In this document: positions 36,810-46,501 of the stretch, one piece after another
Position numbering within the stretch: the first letter of the stretch is position 1
How the letters are laid out: each line of letters opens with the position of its first letter
Source of the DNA: Methanomassiliicoccaceae archaeon UBA328
GTDB lineage: Archaea > Thermoplasmatota > Thermoplasmata > Methanomassiliicoccales > Methanomethylophilaceae
Length of the DNA: 64,000 bases
Assembly (NCBI GenBank): GCA_002506905.1
Contig: DAYM01000004.1
Span: forward strand, 11,115 to 75,114
Reading direction: 5' to 3'
Notes under the pieces: generated by a model
Told to the model about the DNA's origin: nothing
The model's database searches: none
What the model saw: the letters and a program-made list of their open reading frames with translations, nothing else
Made by a program: the position numbers and the translations under genes

Positions 36810-38153
36810 ATGGATAAAAAAGTATCAGCCATAATAGTAGTGGTGATTCTTCTCGCTGCAGGACTCACAGGCGCTATTTATGTTTTGAATAATAATAACA
36901 AAGAAACGTCAGTGAGTTATGCAGGAGACGTCAAGATCTACGGAAATGCAAATAATGACGATACTATCAGCAGTGCAGATATCGATGTATTGAATGATCT
37001 GATAGTTAATCAAAATTATACTGAAACCGACTATCCCTACGCGGATGCTGACCAGGATGGAGAAATAACTGCTTCCGATGTCGAAGTCGTTCAGAATATA
37101 ATCGATGGAAAGGAGACGATCATTTACTACGTCAATTATTTTGATTCAGTAAGGACGATTCACTATCCCATTACAGGAACGATCGGTACGAGCTTCTGAC
37201 AGCAGGCAGAGCTTACAGTCATACTGGGAATTTGGGATAAGGTAGCTGCCGTCGATACAAGTACGCAGTCAAATGCATCTAATGCAGAGAAATATCCAGG
37301 TATCGAAAATCTTTTTGATCTCGGAAGCAGGGATGCAATGACCGCAGAAGCAATTCTGGCTAGCGGAATATCTGCATTGATCTGTCATGGAAATGCTTCC
37401 TCATCTACTGAGGATTTGATTACAGACTTTGAAGAAGCAGGTAAGACAATAGATATTATTTGTCTTGGATGGGAAGGAATGAATTGCCTTTCAACTGCTT
37501 TGATGATGGGAATATTCTTCCAGGTGGAAGATGCGGCACATGAATATGTTGATTGGTGTAATGGTATTCTTAACAAACTGAAAACAGCCATTGACACTCT
37601 CGATGAAGACGATGTAGCTACGGTCATACTTCCGTTGATGTACACAAAGCAGTCTTCGAATATCAGGATCGAGTGTGAAGGTACTGGTTCATATTCATTG
37701 GTCAGTCAGATTGCAAATGTTGTTGATCTTGAAGATGCTACATATGAGACTAAGAACAGAGCTTACAGAACGGCAGAATGGTTCCTCTCTGAAAATGAAA
37801 ATGGTCTTTTTGATTATATTCTGATTATGGAGGAAGGAAGCGGTCTGGGTTCTACGAATGAATCATATAATGCGCGTTTCGAGGCGTCCATTGAATATTT
37901 TGTTCAGTGTCCCGCATATGAGCAGGGGAGAATTGGAGGAACAACATACGGATTCGGCGGTTTCTCTGGATTCTCACTATTGACATATGTGGCATTTGTG
38001 CTGTACCCGCAACTCTTTACCGAGGATCAGGGTCTGGAAGACAGGCAGTATTGGTTCGATAATTTCACCAACCAGACGGTTGATGTGAACAACATGGCCT
38101 GGCGTTACACCGGAACAGCATATGAAGAGTATGTTGATAGGATGGACAGTTGA
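36810..38153 (+). pseudogene. Dockerin-containing ABC substrate-binding protein with an in-frame TGA
   Basis: An N-terminal membrane helix (residues 5-28) is followed by two dockerin-type calcium loops (N46-D57 in GNANNDDTISSAD, D79-D90 in DADQDGEITASD), then a class III periplasmic binding-protein domain as used for siderophores, haem, cobalamin or molybdate. The frame is closed by TGA at 37197-37199 (GTIGTSF-TGA-QQAELTVI) and continues without a shift for 318 codons. Trp at this place would be one base away. The remainder is complete to a normal C-terminus. First gene of the importer operon. Confidence 0.7.
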
Positions 38154-38160
38154 ATAATCA

Positions 38161-38190
38161 GCGTCCCTTCAGGGACGCTTCTTTCTTTTA
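38161..38190 (+). terminator. Hairpin between binding protein and permease genes
   Basis: GCGTCCC-TTCA-GGGACGC followed by TTCTTTCTTTTA. In a working importer such a site after the binding-protein gene would lower expression of the permease relative to the binding protein. Confidence 0.65.
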
Positions 38191-38196
38191 ATTAAT

Positions 38197-39329
38197 ATGA
38201 CAGAAAATAAGAGCGAATCTTATAGCGAGTGTGTCGTTGATTCCATAGCGTTGTGGAAGGACGATTCCGAGAAAGCCAAGGAAGAGCGCGTCAGTGCTAA
38301 TCGTGAATATAAAAGAAGTACTGCTGTAAAGCTGTCATTCATTGTTATCTGCGGTTTGATTGCCATAGTTGTTATGGGAGTATCTCTGACCGCTGGGCAG
38401 TATGATATTGGTTTTTTTGAGTCGTTTGAGATTGTTTATCAGCATATCACTGGCAATATTCAGGATGTGACCAAGGACTATGTGATCTGGGATCTGCGTA
38501 TGCCCAGGATAATGACTGGAGTTCTTACCGGAGCTGCCCTGGCGGTTGCAGGTGCGACCATGCAGAGCGTTTTAAAGAATCCGCTGGCAGATCCATATAC
38601 TACAGGTATATCGTCCGGAGCGGGTTTCGGTGCAACACTTGCGATATGATAGGAGTATCATTTGCAAACGGCGGATACATGGTCGTGGCCAATGCGTTTA
38701 TTTTCTCATTAGTGCCAACGGGTGTAATCATACTTGTATCGAAGATGAAGGGTGCATCGCCGACGACTATGATCATGGCGGGAATCGCAGTCATGTACAT
38801 TTTTAATGCATGTACATCGTTGATCAAAATGTACGCAAATCCCGATGCCTTATCCAGTCTTTTCCAGTGGACAGTAGGTTCTCTGGACGGTACCAGATGG
38901 GAAGATGTAATGGTCATGATGCCATTTGTTATCGTCGGAATAATTGCGATACAGCTGTTATCCAGACAACTTAATGTTTTGATGCCGGGGGATGAAAGTG
39001 CAAAGATGCTTGGTGTCGATGCAGACAAATTGCGTATGATTACCATCATTCTGATCGCTCTGATCTCTGCAACTGTAGTAAGTTTCACAGGTCTGATCGG
39101 ATTTATCTGACTTGTGTGTCCGCATATCGTAAGGTTGTTCATTGGATCTGATAACCGTTATTTGATCCCGGCATCTTTGGCATTCGGTGTGGCATTGTTA
39201 CTTTTCGCCGATCTGGTCGGCCGTACAATCATTGTGCCCAGTGTATTGCCTGTAGGTATCGTAACTGCATTCATTGGAGGTCCATTGTTCTTGTACCTGA
39301 TCGTGAAGCAGAAAAAGAGTGCGTGGTGA
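38197..39329 (+). pseudogene. FecCD-type ABC permease with a frameshift and a TGA
   Basis: A BtuC/FecCD permease: about nine helices, with LRMPRIMTGVLTGAALAVAG, the coupling segment NPLADPYTTGISSGAGFGA, and GFIxLVCPHIVRLFIGSD near the end. One base is missing near 38643-38646 (TLAI-MIGVSFANGG), and TGA at 39108-39110 replaces the glycine of the strongly conserved GFIG motif (GGA to TGA). The product would otherwise be about 377 residues. The partner ATPase is intact. Confidence 0.8.
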
Positions 39330-39333
39330 TATC

Positions 39334-40158
39334 ATGGAGCTAGTAATGAAAGATCTGTGTTATCGTTACGGTGATGGGCCGATGATATTGAACAACATCA
39401 ATCTGACATTCGAAGGCAGTAAGCTGTATTGTATCATTGGGCCGAATGGAGTGGGAAAGTCAACCCTGGTCAAATGCATGAACAAGCTTTTGAAACCTGT
39501 GTCTGGAGATGTGTTGATCGATGAAAAGAGCATATCCGATTATTCCTTTAAGGATCTGGCACAGTTTATGAGTTTCATCCCTGTTTCTCAAGGATATAGT
39601 TTCAGGATGACTGTTATGGATGTTGTTCTGCTCGGAAGATATGATCCTAAGAAATGGAGGACTGACGAGGAAGATCTGGACATAGTTCATAGATCTCTTA
39701 AATTGATGGACATGGAAGATTATTCTATGAGGGACATCAATGGGTTGTCAGCGGGTCAATGTCAAAAAGTGAATCTTTGTAAAGGGTTGGTCCAAGAACC
39801 GAAGATTATGATTCTGGATGAACCCACATCAAATCTGGATGTCAAACACCAGATGTATGTGACCGAGCTACTCAAAGCAATATCTCGGGAATCAGATATG
39901 ATGGTTATTATGATCAGTCATGATTTGAACATAGCTGCCCAGTTTGCAGATGAGATCATTATGATGTCTGAGCCAGGCGTTGTGTACAAGGATGGAAGGC
40001 CCGAGGAAGTAATCTCAGCAGAATCAATCTCTAAGGTCTACGGAGTAGATTGTGAAGTGATAACCCATTTGGGGAAGCCTCATGTTCTTCTAAACAGTGC
40101 ATTGTCTAAGAGACAGATGAATGAAATGGCCAAGCGCGATGTTGAAACTGTTAACTAA
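39334..40158 (+). CDS. ABC transporter ATPase for iron/cofactor uptake (FecE/BtuD type)
   Basis: 274 residues from the ATG at 39334, 4 nt after the permease stop. Walker A is GPNGVGKST (about 35), the signature is LSAGQ (about 138), Walker B is IMILDEP (about 157) and the switch His is in MISHDLN. It would power the importer formed by the two preceding genes, both of which carry lesions. A clear terminator follows. The substrate is probably a metal chelate or corrinoid; this is family knowledge only. Confidence 0.92.
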   Translation: MELVMKDLCYRYGDGPMILNNINLTFEGSKLYCIIGPNGVGKSTLVKCMNKLLKPVSGDVLIDEKSISDYSFKDLAQFMSFIPVSQGYSFRMTVMDVVLLGRYDPKKWRTDEEDLDIVHRSLKLMDMEDYSMRDINGLSAGQCQKVNLCKGLVQEPKIMILDEPTSNLDVKHQMYVTELLKAISRESDMMVIMISHDLNIAAQFADEIIMMSEPGVVYKDGRPEEVISAESISKVYGVDCEVITHLGKPHVLLNSALSKRQMNEMAKRDVETVN

Positions 40159-40167
40159 ACTTTTTAT

Positions 40168-40235
40168 CGAGGAGAAATCCTCGTTTTTTCTTTAACTCGG
40201 TAGCGTCAAAAACGTATACTCAACGCTACCGAGTT
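40168..40235. terminator. Two adjacent hairpins between convergent genes
   Basis: CGAGGA-GAAA-TCCTCG followed by TTTTTT (40168-40189) ends the ABC importer operon on the plus strand. A second, perfect 12-bp inverted repeat AACTCGGTAGCG/CGCTACCGAGTT (40194-40205 and 40224-40235) with an 18-nt loop probably serves the minus-strand gene. Confidence 0.65.
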
Positions 40236-40278
40236 GGAGGAATTGAAATGGTTTGTGGCCTCCCGCGTCTGTCTATGT

Positions 40279-40776
40279 TCAGAAGAACTCGAATCCTCCC
40301 GACAGATCTCCTTTCTCTGCGCACTCTTCCAGATGATCCGCGAACTCGTTCGCGAAACCCGGCGCAAAGCATTCAAGAAGTCCGTCCTGCGGGGTCCTGA
40401 GGCCTTCGATGACCGTTCCGAGATATTCCTTTGCGTCATCCGTCTTTCCGAATGTTTCCAGCAGGAAGATGTCGGACTGTATCAATACCAAGTTGTTGTA
40501 AAGATGCATCCTGGCGCATCTCTCGGTATCTTTCATGTGGACATATCCGCGTCCGTTCAGATCGAGGAAGTCGTCGATATCAAGGTTCCTGGCATCGAAG
40601 ACATCTGCGAGGATATCGTCCCTGTTCATGCTTATGGTATCGCTCAGGGCCTTTCTCACAGATCTCATGATCTTTTCTTCGCCGATCTCTTCGGCGATCG
40701 TTATCATGGCCGCGATCATCTGTTCGTTCTCAAGGCAATTCAATTTCATTTCCAATTCCGACACGTTTGTTGTCAT
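40279..40776 (-). CDS. Unknown soluble protein, paralogue 1
   Basis: 165 residues, acidic and mainly helical. It aligns by eye with the next upstream gene: both have a start region with LExxLxxLxxxxLI, a helix AEEIGEEKI/AEKIGEDKV, a central DDILADV/DEIFDDV and a final FLxExxGxxDxAKEYLGTVIEGLRT/IRQFLCEIVVGLRT segment. No domain recognised, no catalytic motif. The two genes are about 100 bp apart and each has its own A/T-rich upstream region. Confidence 0.55.
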   Translation of the reverse strand: MTTNVSELEMKLNCLENEQMIAAMITIAEEIGEEKIMRSVRKALSDTISMNRDDILADVFDARNLDIDDFLDLNGRGYVHMKDTERCARMHLYNNLVLIQSDIFLLETFGKTDDAKEYLGTVIEGLRTPQDGLLECFAPGFANEFADHLEECAEKGDLSGGFEFF

Positions 40777-40878
40777 AATTGCAACAGGGCCGGAAATCCA
40801 CTTAAAAAGCGGATACTACAATTAGTACTGTACGTCATAGGCTCGAAAAAAAGGGGATGATGGTATCGAACGATCCGG

Positions 40879-41331
40879 TCATTCGGCGCGTTTGCTTATG
40901 GTAAGATTCTCGACACCTTTCTCTTTTACGAGAGCTTCGATGCTGTCGGCGCAATAGTCTGCGGTCCTCTGGACATCTTCCGGAATGTTACCTTCCTTCG
41001 TCCTCAGTCCGACGACTATCTCGCACAGGAATTGTCTGATGTCGTCGTAGCGCTTAGCGGCATAGAGCATGGAGATCTCCTTTCTGAATCTGTTACTCAG
41101 TTCCGAGCGCATTTCGTCAACGGATGCATAGGCGAGATTCTCTTTGATGGAGATGACATCGTCGAATATCTCGTCGGGATCGACCTCTATTGCCTCTGTG
41201 ACCTTCTCGGCGACGACCTCGAATACCTTGTCCTCTCCGATCTTCTCGGCCAAGCCTATTATGATATCAATTAAGTTGTGATCATCGAGAAATTGCAAAG
41301 TGGATTCGAGTTCTGTACAATTAGGAGACAC
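40879..41331 (-). CDS. Unknown soluble protein, paralogue 2
   Basis: 150 residues, related to the gene just downstream, with the shared segments AEKIGEDKVFEVV, DEIFDDVISIKENLAY and EIVVGLRTKEGNIPED. The upstream region repeats short motifs seen before its paralogue (ACAATTAG and a GTAC-containing stretch), suggesting the pair arose by tandem duplication with promoter. Function unknown. Confidence 0.55.
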   Translation of the reverse strand: MSPNCTELESTLQFLDDHNLIDIIIGLAEKIGEDKVFEVVAEKVTEAIEVDPDEIFDDVISIKENLAYASVDEMRSELSNRFRKEISMLYAAKRYDDIRQFLCEIVVGLRTKEGNIPEDVQRTADYCADSIEALVKEKGVENLTISKRAE

Positions 41332-41430
41332 ACATAATAAAGTACAGTATTGATATTAAAGCAATATGATGTTACTTTTTACAATTGTACGTAACACTCA
41401 TACGAATTATCCCTTTATTCATTGAAAACT

Positions 41431-41462
41431 GTTCCCTGGCCGTCGTACGAAGGCCAGGGAAC
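41431..41462 (-). terminator. Terminator of the first HdeD-like gene
   Basis: A perfect 11-bp stem GTTCCCTGGCC/GGCCAGGGAAC (41431-41441 and 41452-41462) with a 10-nt loop, followed on the minus strand by AGTTTTCAATG. Confidence 0.6.
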
Positions 41463-41475
41463 ATCATCAATATCG

Positions 41476-42048
41476 TCACTCTTCGGCGATGCCTTCGATG
41501 CGTCTGCACATGTACGCGTATATCAGGGAGATGGCGAACATGACGATACCGAATATCGCGGATAACCAGGATCCGAGATGCTCCGGAAGGGCGTCGGCAA
41601 CAGGTTCGCAGTACGCAAGTACCATTCCCAACGAGAACAGGACATAAGAGACGGAAAGCATGGCGAACGTGCGGTCCTCATCCTGCCAGGAGCGGACAGC
41701 TATTGCAACGAACACTATCGCACCGATAAGGTCGAGTATCCAGAGGCAGCAGCAGGAGAAGTTCAGAAATACCGCAATGGCGAATATTATGTTGATGTCT
41801 CCGACGGCCATCATCGCGATCGGCTGCAGTTTGACGCCTCTGCTGAATGCGAAAAGTCCCACGGCGATAACGGCGATATCCAATACGGCACACACGATGA
41901 AATACAGCGTACCATCGATGCCTTAGGGTCCGATAACGGTGCCCAGGACGTAAAGGGAGATCACCAGGGTGATCAGTCCCATCAATATTGTACCGAAACT
42001 CAGGACGGAGGCGGCCCCGTCGAGGCCGGTGTTCTTCTGATCGGTCAT
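41476..42048 (-). pseudogene. HdeD-like (DUF308) membrane protein with an in-frame TAA
   Basis: About 190 codons, six hydrophobic segments, resembling the gene at 42140. The natural start is ATG 42048 (MTDQKNTGLDGAASV). The frame is interrupted at codon 42 by TAA (41923-41925; GTVIGP-TAA-GIDGTLYF) and continues without a shift to the normal stop. Tyr at this position is one base away. Without readthrough only a 41-residue peptide or a product restarted inside the second helix could form. Confidence 0.7.
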
Positions 42049-42099
42049 GCATCTCATAATAAACTAAATGTGTATAAAACTATCATAAGGAAAGGTTCG

Positions 42100-42123
42100 T
42101 TCCGACGGCTGGCGCCGTCGGAA
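42100..42123 (-). terminator. Terminator of the second HdeD-like gene
   Basis: A 10-bp stem TTCCGACGGC/GCCGTCGGAA with a TGGC loop, 16 bp after the stop codon of the 42140 gene. Confidence 0.6.
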
Positions 42124-42139
42124 CTGTTGTTTTGAAGTT

Positions 42140-42700
42140 TCAGAGATCGTCCTCGTCGTAGTCCTCATTCGGTTCACTTACGGTGTACCAGCAGGATACG
42201 GCGTAGATCAAGGAGATCGCGAACGCGACGAATCCGAAGAATATGACCATCCACGTTCCGAAGTCTCCGGGAAGCCAGTCTGCGACAGTAGAATAACCGG
42301 TCAGAATGAATCCGAGGCAGTACATCAGAAGTGCGATCGCGAACACGGCGAACGTCTTGTCCTTCTCGTGCCATGACATCGTTGCCACGACGGCGAGGAT
42401 GATGGCTTCCAGAACATCTATGAACCACAGTGTGGTCGCATCCGCGCCGGCATATTCGGCGTATGCGAATCCGATATTGGCGCATCCCAGGACCAGCATG
42501 GCGATGGCCTGCGGAGCAAGTCCGTTCCTGAATGCGAATATTCCCGCGATCACCACTCCGATCCCGAAGAATATGGATATGATATCGTATCCCTTGAGAT
42601 CCATGGAAAAACTGCTTGTAACATCGCCGAGCATGAATGCGGAGACGAGCGCAACGTTGATTCCCAACAGGATGGTACCTGCGGTGAAGACAGAGATCAT
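42140..42700 (-). CDS. HdeD-like (DUF308) membrane protein
   Basis: 186 residues with six predicted transmembrane segments arranged as repeated pairs (VVIAGIFAFRNGL, LVLGCANIGFAYAEYAG, LEAIILAVVATMSWHEKD, FAVFAIALLMYCLGFIL). This matches the HdeD/DUF308 family, of which HdeD of E. coli is linked to acid resistance at high density. It has an acidic tail. The paralogue at 41476-42048 carries a nonsense codon. Confidence 0.7.
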   Translation of the reverse strand: MISVFTAGTILLGINVALVSAFMLGDVTSSFSMDLKGYDIISIFFGIGVVIAGIFAFRNGLAPQAIAMLVLGCANIGFAYAEYAGADATTLWFIDVLEAIILAVVATMSWHEKDKTFAVFAIALLMYCLGFILTGYSTVADWLPGDFGTWMVIFFGFVAFAISLIYAVSCWYTVSEPNEDYDEDDL

Positions 42701-42807
42701 CTCACCCAGACGGGTGGTCTCATTGTCAGTTATAAGATATGAACCGATGTTTTTGCATATTAATACTATTGCAATATTTCAGTACAAAAAATACCAGATG
42801 ATGCCGA

Positions 42808-44631
42808 TCACATCATATCCGCATCAGCGAATTGACTGTCGAACAGCGTTCTGTAGAATCCGTTGTGTTCGAGAAGTTCCTCATGCGTTCCGGACTCGAT
42901 GATCCTTCCGTCGTTGATCACAAGGATGTGGCTCGCGTTCCTTATGGTAGATAGACGGTGCGCAATGACGAACGAGGTCTTTCCCCTGGTGAGCTTGTTC
43001 ATCGCTTCCTGTATACGCTTCTCCGTCCTCGTATCGACCGAGCTCGTCGCTTCGTCCAGTATGACTATGGGGGCATCCTTCAGTATCGCCCTGGCGATCA
43101 CCAGCTGCTGTTTCTGTCCAACAGACATGGCGGTATCGCTTTCCAGGACCGTATCGTAACCTTCAGGCAGGGTCTCGATGAAATCGTCTATTCCGACCGC
43201 CTTGCAGCAATCCACGACATCTTCCGTACTCGCATCCTTCATCGTGAATCTCACGTTATCCGCAACAGTCCCTTCGAACACCCACGGATCCTGGAGGACC
43301 ATCGAGAACTGTTCGCGGACCTGTGCTCTGGACATCTTCCTGGAAGATATCCCGTCTATGAGGATATCTCCGGAATCCACGTCGTAGAACCTTATCAGCA
43401 GGTTGATCAGGGTGGTCTTTCCCGCACCGGTCGGTCCCACGATCGCGATGGTGTCTCCCGGTCTGACCTTCAGGTTCAGACCGTGGATGATCTCGTTTTC
43501 CGGATCGTATCCGAAACGGACGTCCCTGAACTCGATCTCTCCCTTGGCCTTCATGAATCCCTTCAGTTCGGGGACCTCTTCCATATCATCTTCCGCAAGC
43601 AGGGCGAAGATACGTTCGGACGCGGAAGCCACCGACTGCATCCTGGCAATGATATCGGCTATTTCCGCGATAGGCCTGGTGAACTGTTTTATGTACACGA
43701 TGAACGCAACGATGGTACCGAATCCGATCATCCCGTCCAAGATCATCATCGAACCGACGATACAGACTATGACATATCCCAGATTGCTGATGAAATGCAT
43801 GATCTCCGGGACCGTTCCCGTTATGACCCTCGCCTTGAATGCGGAGTCGAACAGCCTCTGGTTGACCACATCGAACAGTTCGTCGTTCTTTTTCCTGTTG
43901 TTGTATGTTTTGACGATATCGTGTCCGTAATACACTTCTTCGACTATCCCGTTGACCACTCCGAGGTCATTTTGCTGTGCGATGAAGAATTTCTGGGTGT
44001 GGTGGGTGACGAACCAAATGATCGCGAATCCCGCTACCGACGGCAGGGCGGCGAACAGTGCCAGACGCCATTCCGTATACAGCATCATGACGAACGAGCC
44101 GATAAGCATCGTCAGCGATACGATCAACATGCTGAAGCACTCGGCGGAACCGGTACGCAGGGCGTCGGTGTCGTTCGACATGCGGCTCATCAGGTCTCCG
44201 GTGTTGTGGGATTCGATGTATCCCAACGGAACATCGTTGAATTTCTTTGTGAGGTCGCGGCGTGCTTTGTCTCCGACCCTTTCCGATGCGGCGCCTATAA
44301 CATAAGGCTCCAATATCGAGAAGATCAGACTTACGCTGTAGATCAGGATCAGAAGAAGACCTATGGAGGCGACCCATTTCACATCGACGGGAGAGTATGT
44401 CTGTATGCTCTCCGATATGCCGTCCGCGATCATGCTCAGATACTGCGGACCGATAAGTGCCAGTACAGAAGATATCACTGCAAATGTGATACCGAGGTAC
44501 AATGCCCTGCGTTCCTTTCCCATATAGATCAGGAGGCTCTTCATGGCATTTCCGAGATCTTTCGGTTTATCTCCTCCGCGGGCCCACTGCGGTCCTTTTC
44601 TCAGGGGAGGTCCTTCCGGCGGACGGCTCAC
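42808..44631 (-). CDS. ABC exporter half-transporter with the canonical ATP site
   Basis: 607 residues: an N-terminal six-helix exporter domain and a C-terminal ATPase. Walker A is GPTGAGKTT, Walker B plus catalytic Glu is IVILDEATSSVD, and the switch is AHR. The signature is altered to MSVGQ. Combined with its partner this gives one consensus ATP site (these Walker motifs with the partner LSGGQ) and one degenerate site, as in heterodimeric drug and lipid exporters such as TM287/288. The start overlaps the stop of the partner by 4 nt. Substrate unknown. Confidence 0.9.
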   Translation of the reverse strand: MSRPPEGPPLRKGPQWARGGDKPKDLGNAMKSLLIYMGKERRALYLGITFAVISSVLALIGPQYLSMIADGISESIQTYSPVDVKWVASIGLLLILIYSVSLIFSILEPYVIGAASERVGDKARRDLTKKFNDVPLGYIESHNTGDLMSRMSNDTDALRTGSAECFSMLIVSLTMLIGSFVMMLYTEWRLALFAALPSVAGFAIIWFVTHHTQKFFIAQQNDLGVVNGIVEEVYYGHDIVKTYNNRKKNDELFDVVNQRLFDSAFKARVITGTVPEIMHFISNLGYVIVCIVGSMMILDGMIGFGTIVAFIVYIKQFTRPIAEIADIIARMQSVASASERIFALLAEDDMEEVPELKGFMKAKGEIEFRDVRFGYDPENEIIHGLNLKVRPGDTIAIVGPTGAGKTTLINLLIRFYDVDSGDILIDGISSRKMSRAQVREQFSMVLQDPWVFEGTVADNVRFTMKDASTEDVVDCCKAVGIDDFIETLPEGYDTVLESDTAMSVGQKQQLVIARAILKDAPIVILDEATSSVDTRTEKRIQEAMNKLTRGKTSFVIAHRLSTIRNASHILVINDGRIIESGTHEELLEHNGFYRTLFDSQFADADMM

Positions 44632-46370
44632 AATGCCACCTCCCTTTCCAATTGCGAATCGGCTATCTCCCTGTAGACATCGCAGGTCCTAAGGAGCTCG
44701 TCGTGGGTACCGGATCCGATTATCTTTCCCTTGTCCATCACAAGGATGCGGTCCGCATCCATTATGGAACCGACCCTCTGTGCGACGATGATCTTCGTAG
44801 AACCTGCAGTTTCTTTGGTAAGGGCGGCCCTGAGGTCGCTGTCCGTCTTGTAATCCAGAGCGGAGAACGAATCGTCGAAAAGATATATTTCCGGTCTTTT
44901 GCAGAGTGCGCGGGCGATCGAGATCCTCTGTTTCTGTCCTCCGGAAAGGTTTCTGCCGTGCTGCGAGATCAATTGGTCCAGACCCTTCGGAAGTTTCTTC
45001 ACGAAATTCTCGGCCTGCGCAATCTCCAACGCTTTCTCCGTATCCTCCGGGGATCTGAGGTCCGAACTCGCGCCGTAGTTGACGTTGTTCCCGACGGTAT
45101 CCGAGAAGATGATGCTGTCCTGGGGAACGTATCCGATCTTGGCATACAGTTCGTCCAGGGTGTACTGTCTGATGTCGACGCCATCGATGAGGACCTCCCC
45201 TTCGGTGGCATCGTATAATCTCGAGATCAGTTTGACGAGTGTGGATTTTCCGCTTCCCGTGGAACCCACGATGGCCAGTGCCTCTCCCTTGCCGATCTTG
45301 AATGATATGTCCGATAGGATCTCTTTATCCGTGCCGGGATAGCAGAATCCGACGTTTTTGAATTCAACATCTCCGGGAGATCTCGGTTCTGCCCCGGGCC
45401 CGTCACGTACGCTCGGGGTGTAATCGATGACCTCCTCGATACGGCGCGCGGACACCATTGCGGTGGCGGCACCGCGCAATATCCCGGTGGCCATCATTAT
45501 CGATGAGATGACCTGGGTGGCGTATGATGTGAACACGATCATGTCCGAGAAAAGGATCATCTGTTCGGTCTGTTCCATGACCCCGTTGATGATCAGTGCG
45601 CCTGCCCAATAGATCGCCAATGTGAGGAAGTTCAGCATGGATGACGGTATCGCATGCATGGGCGACATTAGCCTGACAGCCGATACGCAGTTGTCCAGCA
45701 GTCTTTCGCTGGTAACGTCGAATTGGTCTCCGCGGCATTCTTCCGCGTTGTAGGAACGGATGGTCCTCATTCCGTCCAGGTTCTCCCTGGTCTCGCGGTT
45801 GACATCGTCCATCAGCCACTGTATCTTCCTCAGATACGGGATGCCGTAATGCATGATGGCGGTGATGCTGATCAGCATGACCAGCATGGCGATGACGGTC
45901 ATCGTCGTCCATTCGAACGCGCTGCCGGAGATCTTCAATATGGCCCAAACGGCCATTATCGGGGCCTTGATGACCACTTGGATAGCTCTCGCGACGAAAC
46001 GCTGCAGATGATAGATGTCGTTGGTGGACCTTGTGATAAGGGATGCGGCGGAGAATCTGTCGATATCCTGTTTCGAGAAGCTTTCGACATTCTCGAACTG
46101 CAATTTCCTGAGTGTACGGCACAGGGCGGTGGCGACTCTGGTCGCCAAGATCGTTGTGATAATTGCAAGTGCCAGGCTGGCAAATGCACAGCCGAGCATC
46201 TTCATCCCGTCATCTACGATGATGCCGGTATCAACGCCCATCTGCAGATGGTCGGTGATCTCGCTCATGTATTCGGGGATCCTCAGATCGAAGTATACCT
46301 GACCGGCTATCAGCAGCAGGCATGCTGCCATCATTAACCAATCTACTTTTCTGAGGTACTTGAATATCAT
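44628..46370 (-). CDS. ABC exporter half-transporter with the degenerate ATP site
   Basis: 580 residues with the same architecture. Walker A GSTGSGKST and signature LSGGQ are normal, but the catalytic Glu after Walker B is replaced (LFDDSFSALD) and the switch His is Gln (VAQR). This is the pattern of the non-hydrolysing site in heterodimeric exporters, so it should be read as normal asymmetry rather than damage. First gene of the pair; a TATA-like AAAGATAAATAC lies about 85 bp upstream. Confidence 0.9.
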   Translation of the reverse strand: MIFKYLRKVDWLMMAACLLLIAGQVYFDLRIPEYMSEITDHLQMGVDTGIIVDDGMKMLGCAFASLALAIITTILATRVATALCRTLRKLQFENVESFSKQDIDRFSAASLITRSTNDIYHLQRFVARAIQVVIKAPIMAVWAILKISGSAFEWTTMTVIAMLVMLISITAIMHYGIPYLRKIQWLMDDVNRETRENLDGMRTIRSYNAEECRGDQFDVTSERLLDNCVSAVRLMSPMHAIPSSMLNFLTLAIYWAGALIINGVMEQTEQMILFSDMIVFTSYATQVISSIMMATGILRGAATAMVSARRIEEVIDYTPSVRDGPGAEPRSPGDVEFKNVGFCYPGTDKEILSDISFKIGKGEALAIVGSTGSGKSTLVKLISRLYDATEGEVLIDGVDIRQYTLDELYAKIGYVPQDSIIFSDTVGNNVNYGASSDLRSPEDTEKALEIAQAENFVKKLPKGLDQLISQHGRNLSGGQKQRISIARALCKRPEIYLFDDSFSALDYKTDSDLRAALTKETAGSTKIIVAQRVGSIMDADRILVMDKGKIIGSGTHDELLRTCDVYREIADSQLEREVAL

Positions 46371-46501
46371 ATTATCACGCGATCAGCATCTGTATCCGCT
46401 TATCCGCAAGGTCGTTGGACGTATCTTCCAATAAGAATGTCCCGGTCTGTATTTATCTTTATAGTGACGTCTGTCGGCAGGCCGGGGTCATATCCGTATC
46501 T

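Noticed and set aside
21646..39110. TGA reassigned to a single amino acid
   Set aside because: In-frame TGA codons fall at sites expecting Trp, Gly and Cys, and TGA is the commonest genuine stop in the window.
44628..46370. Degenerate Walker B and switch residues of the ABC half-transporter as a defect
   Set aside because: Partner has the complementary canonical motifs; this asymmetry is normal in heterodimeric exporters.
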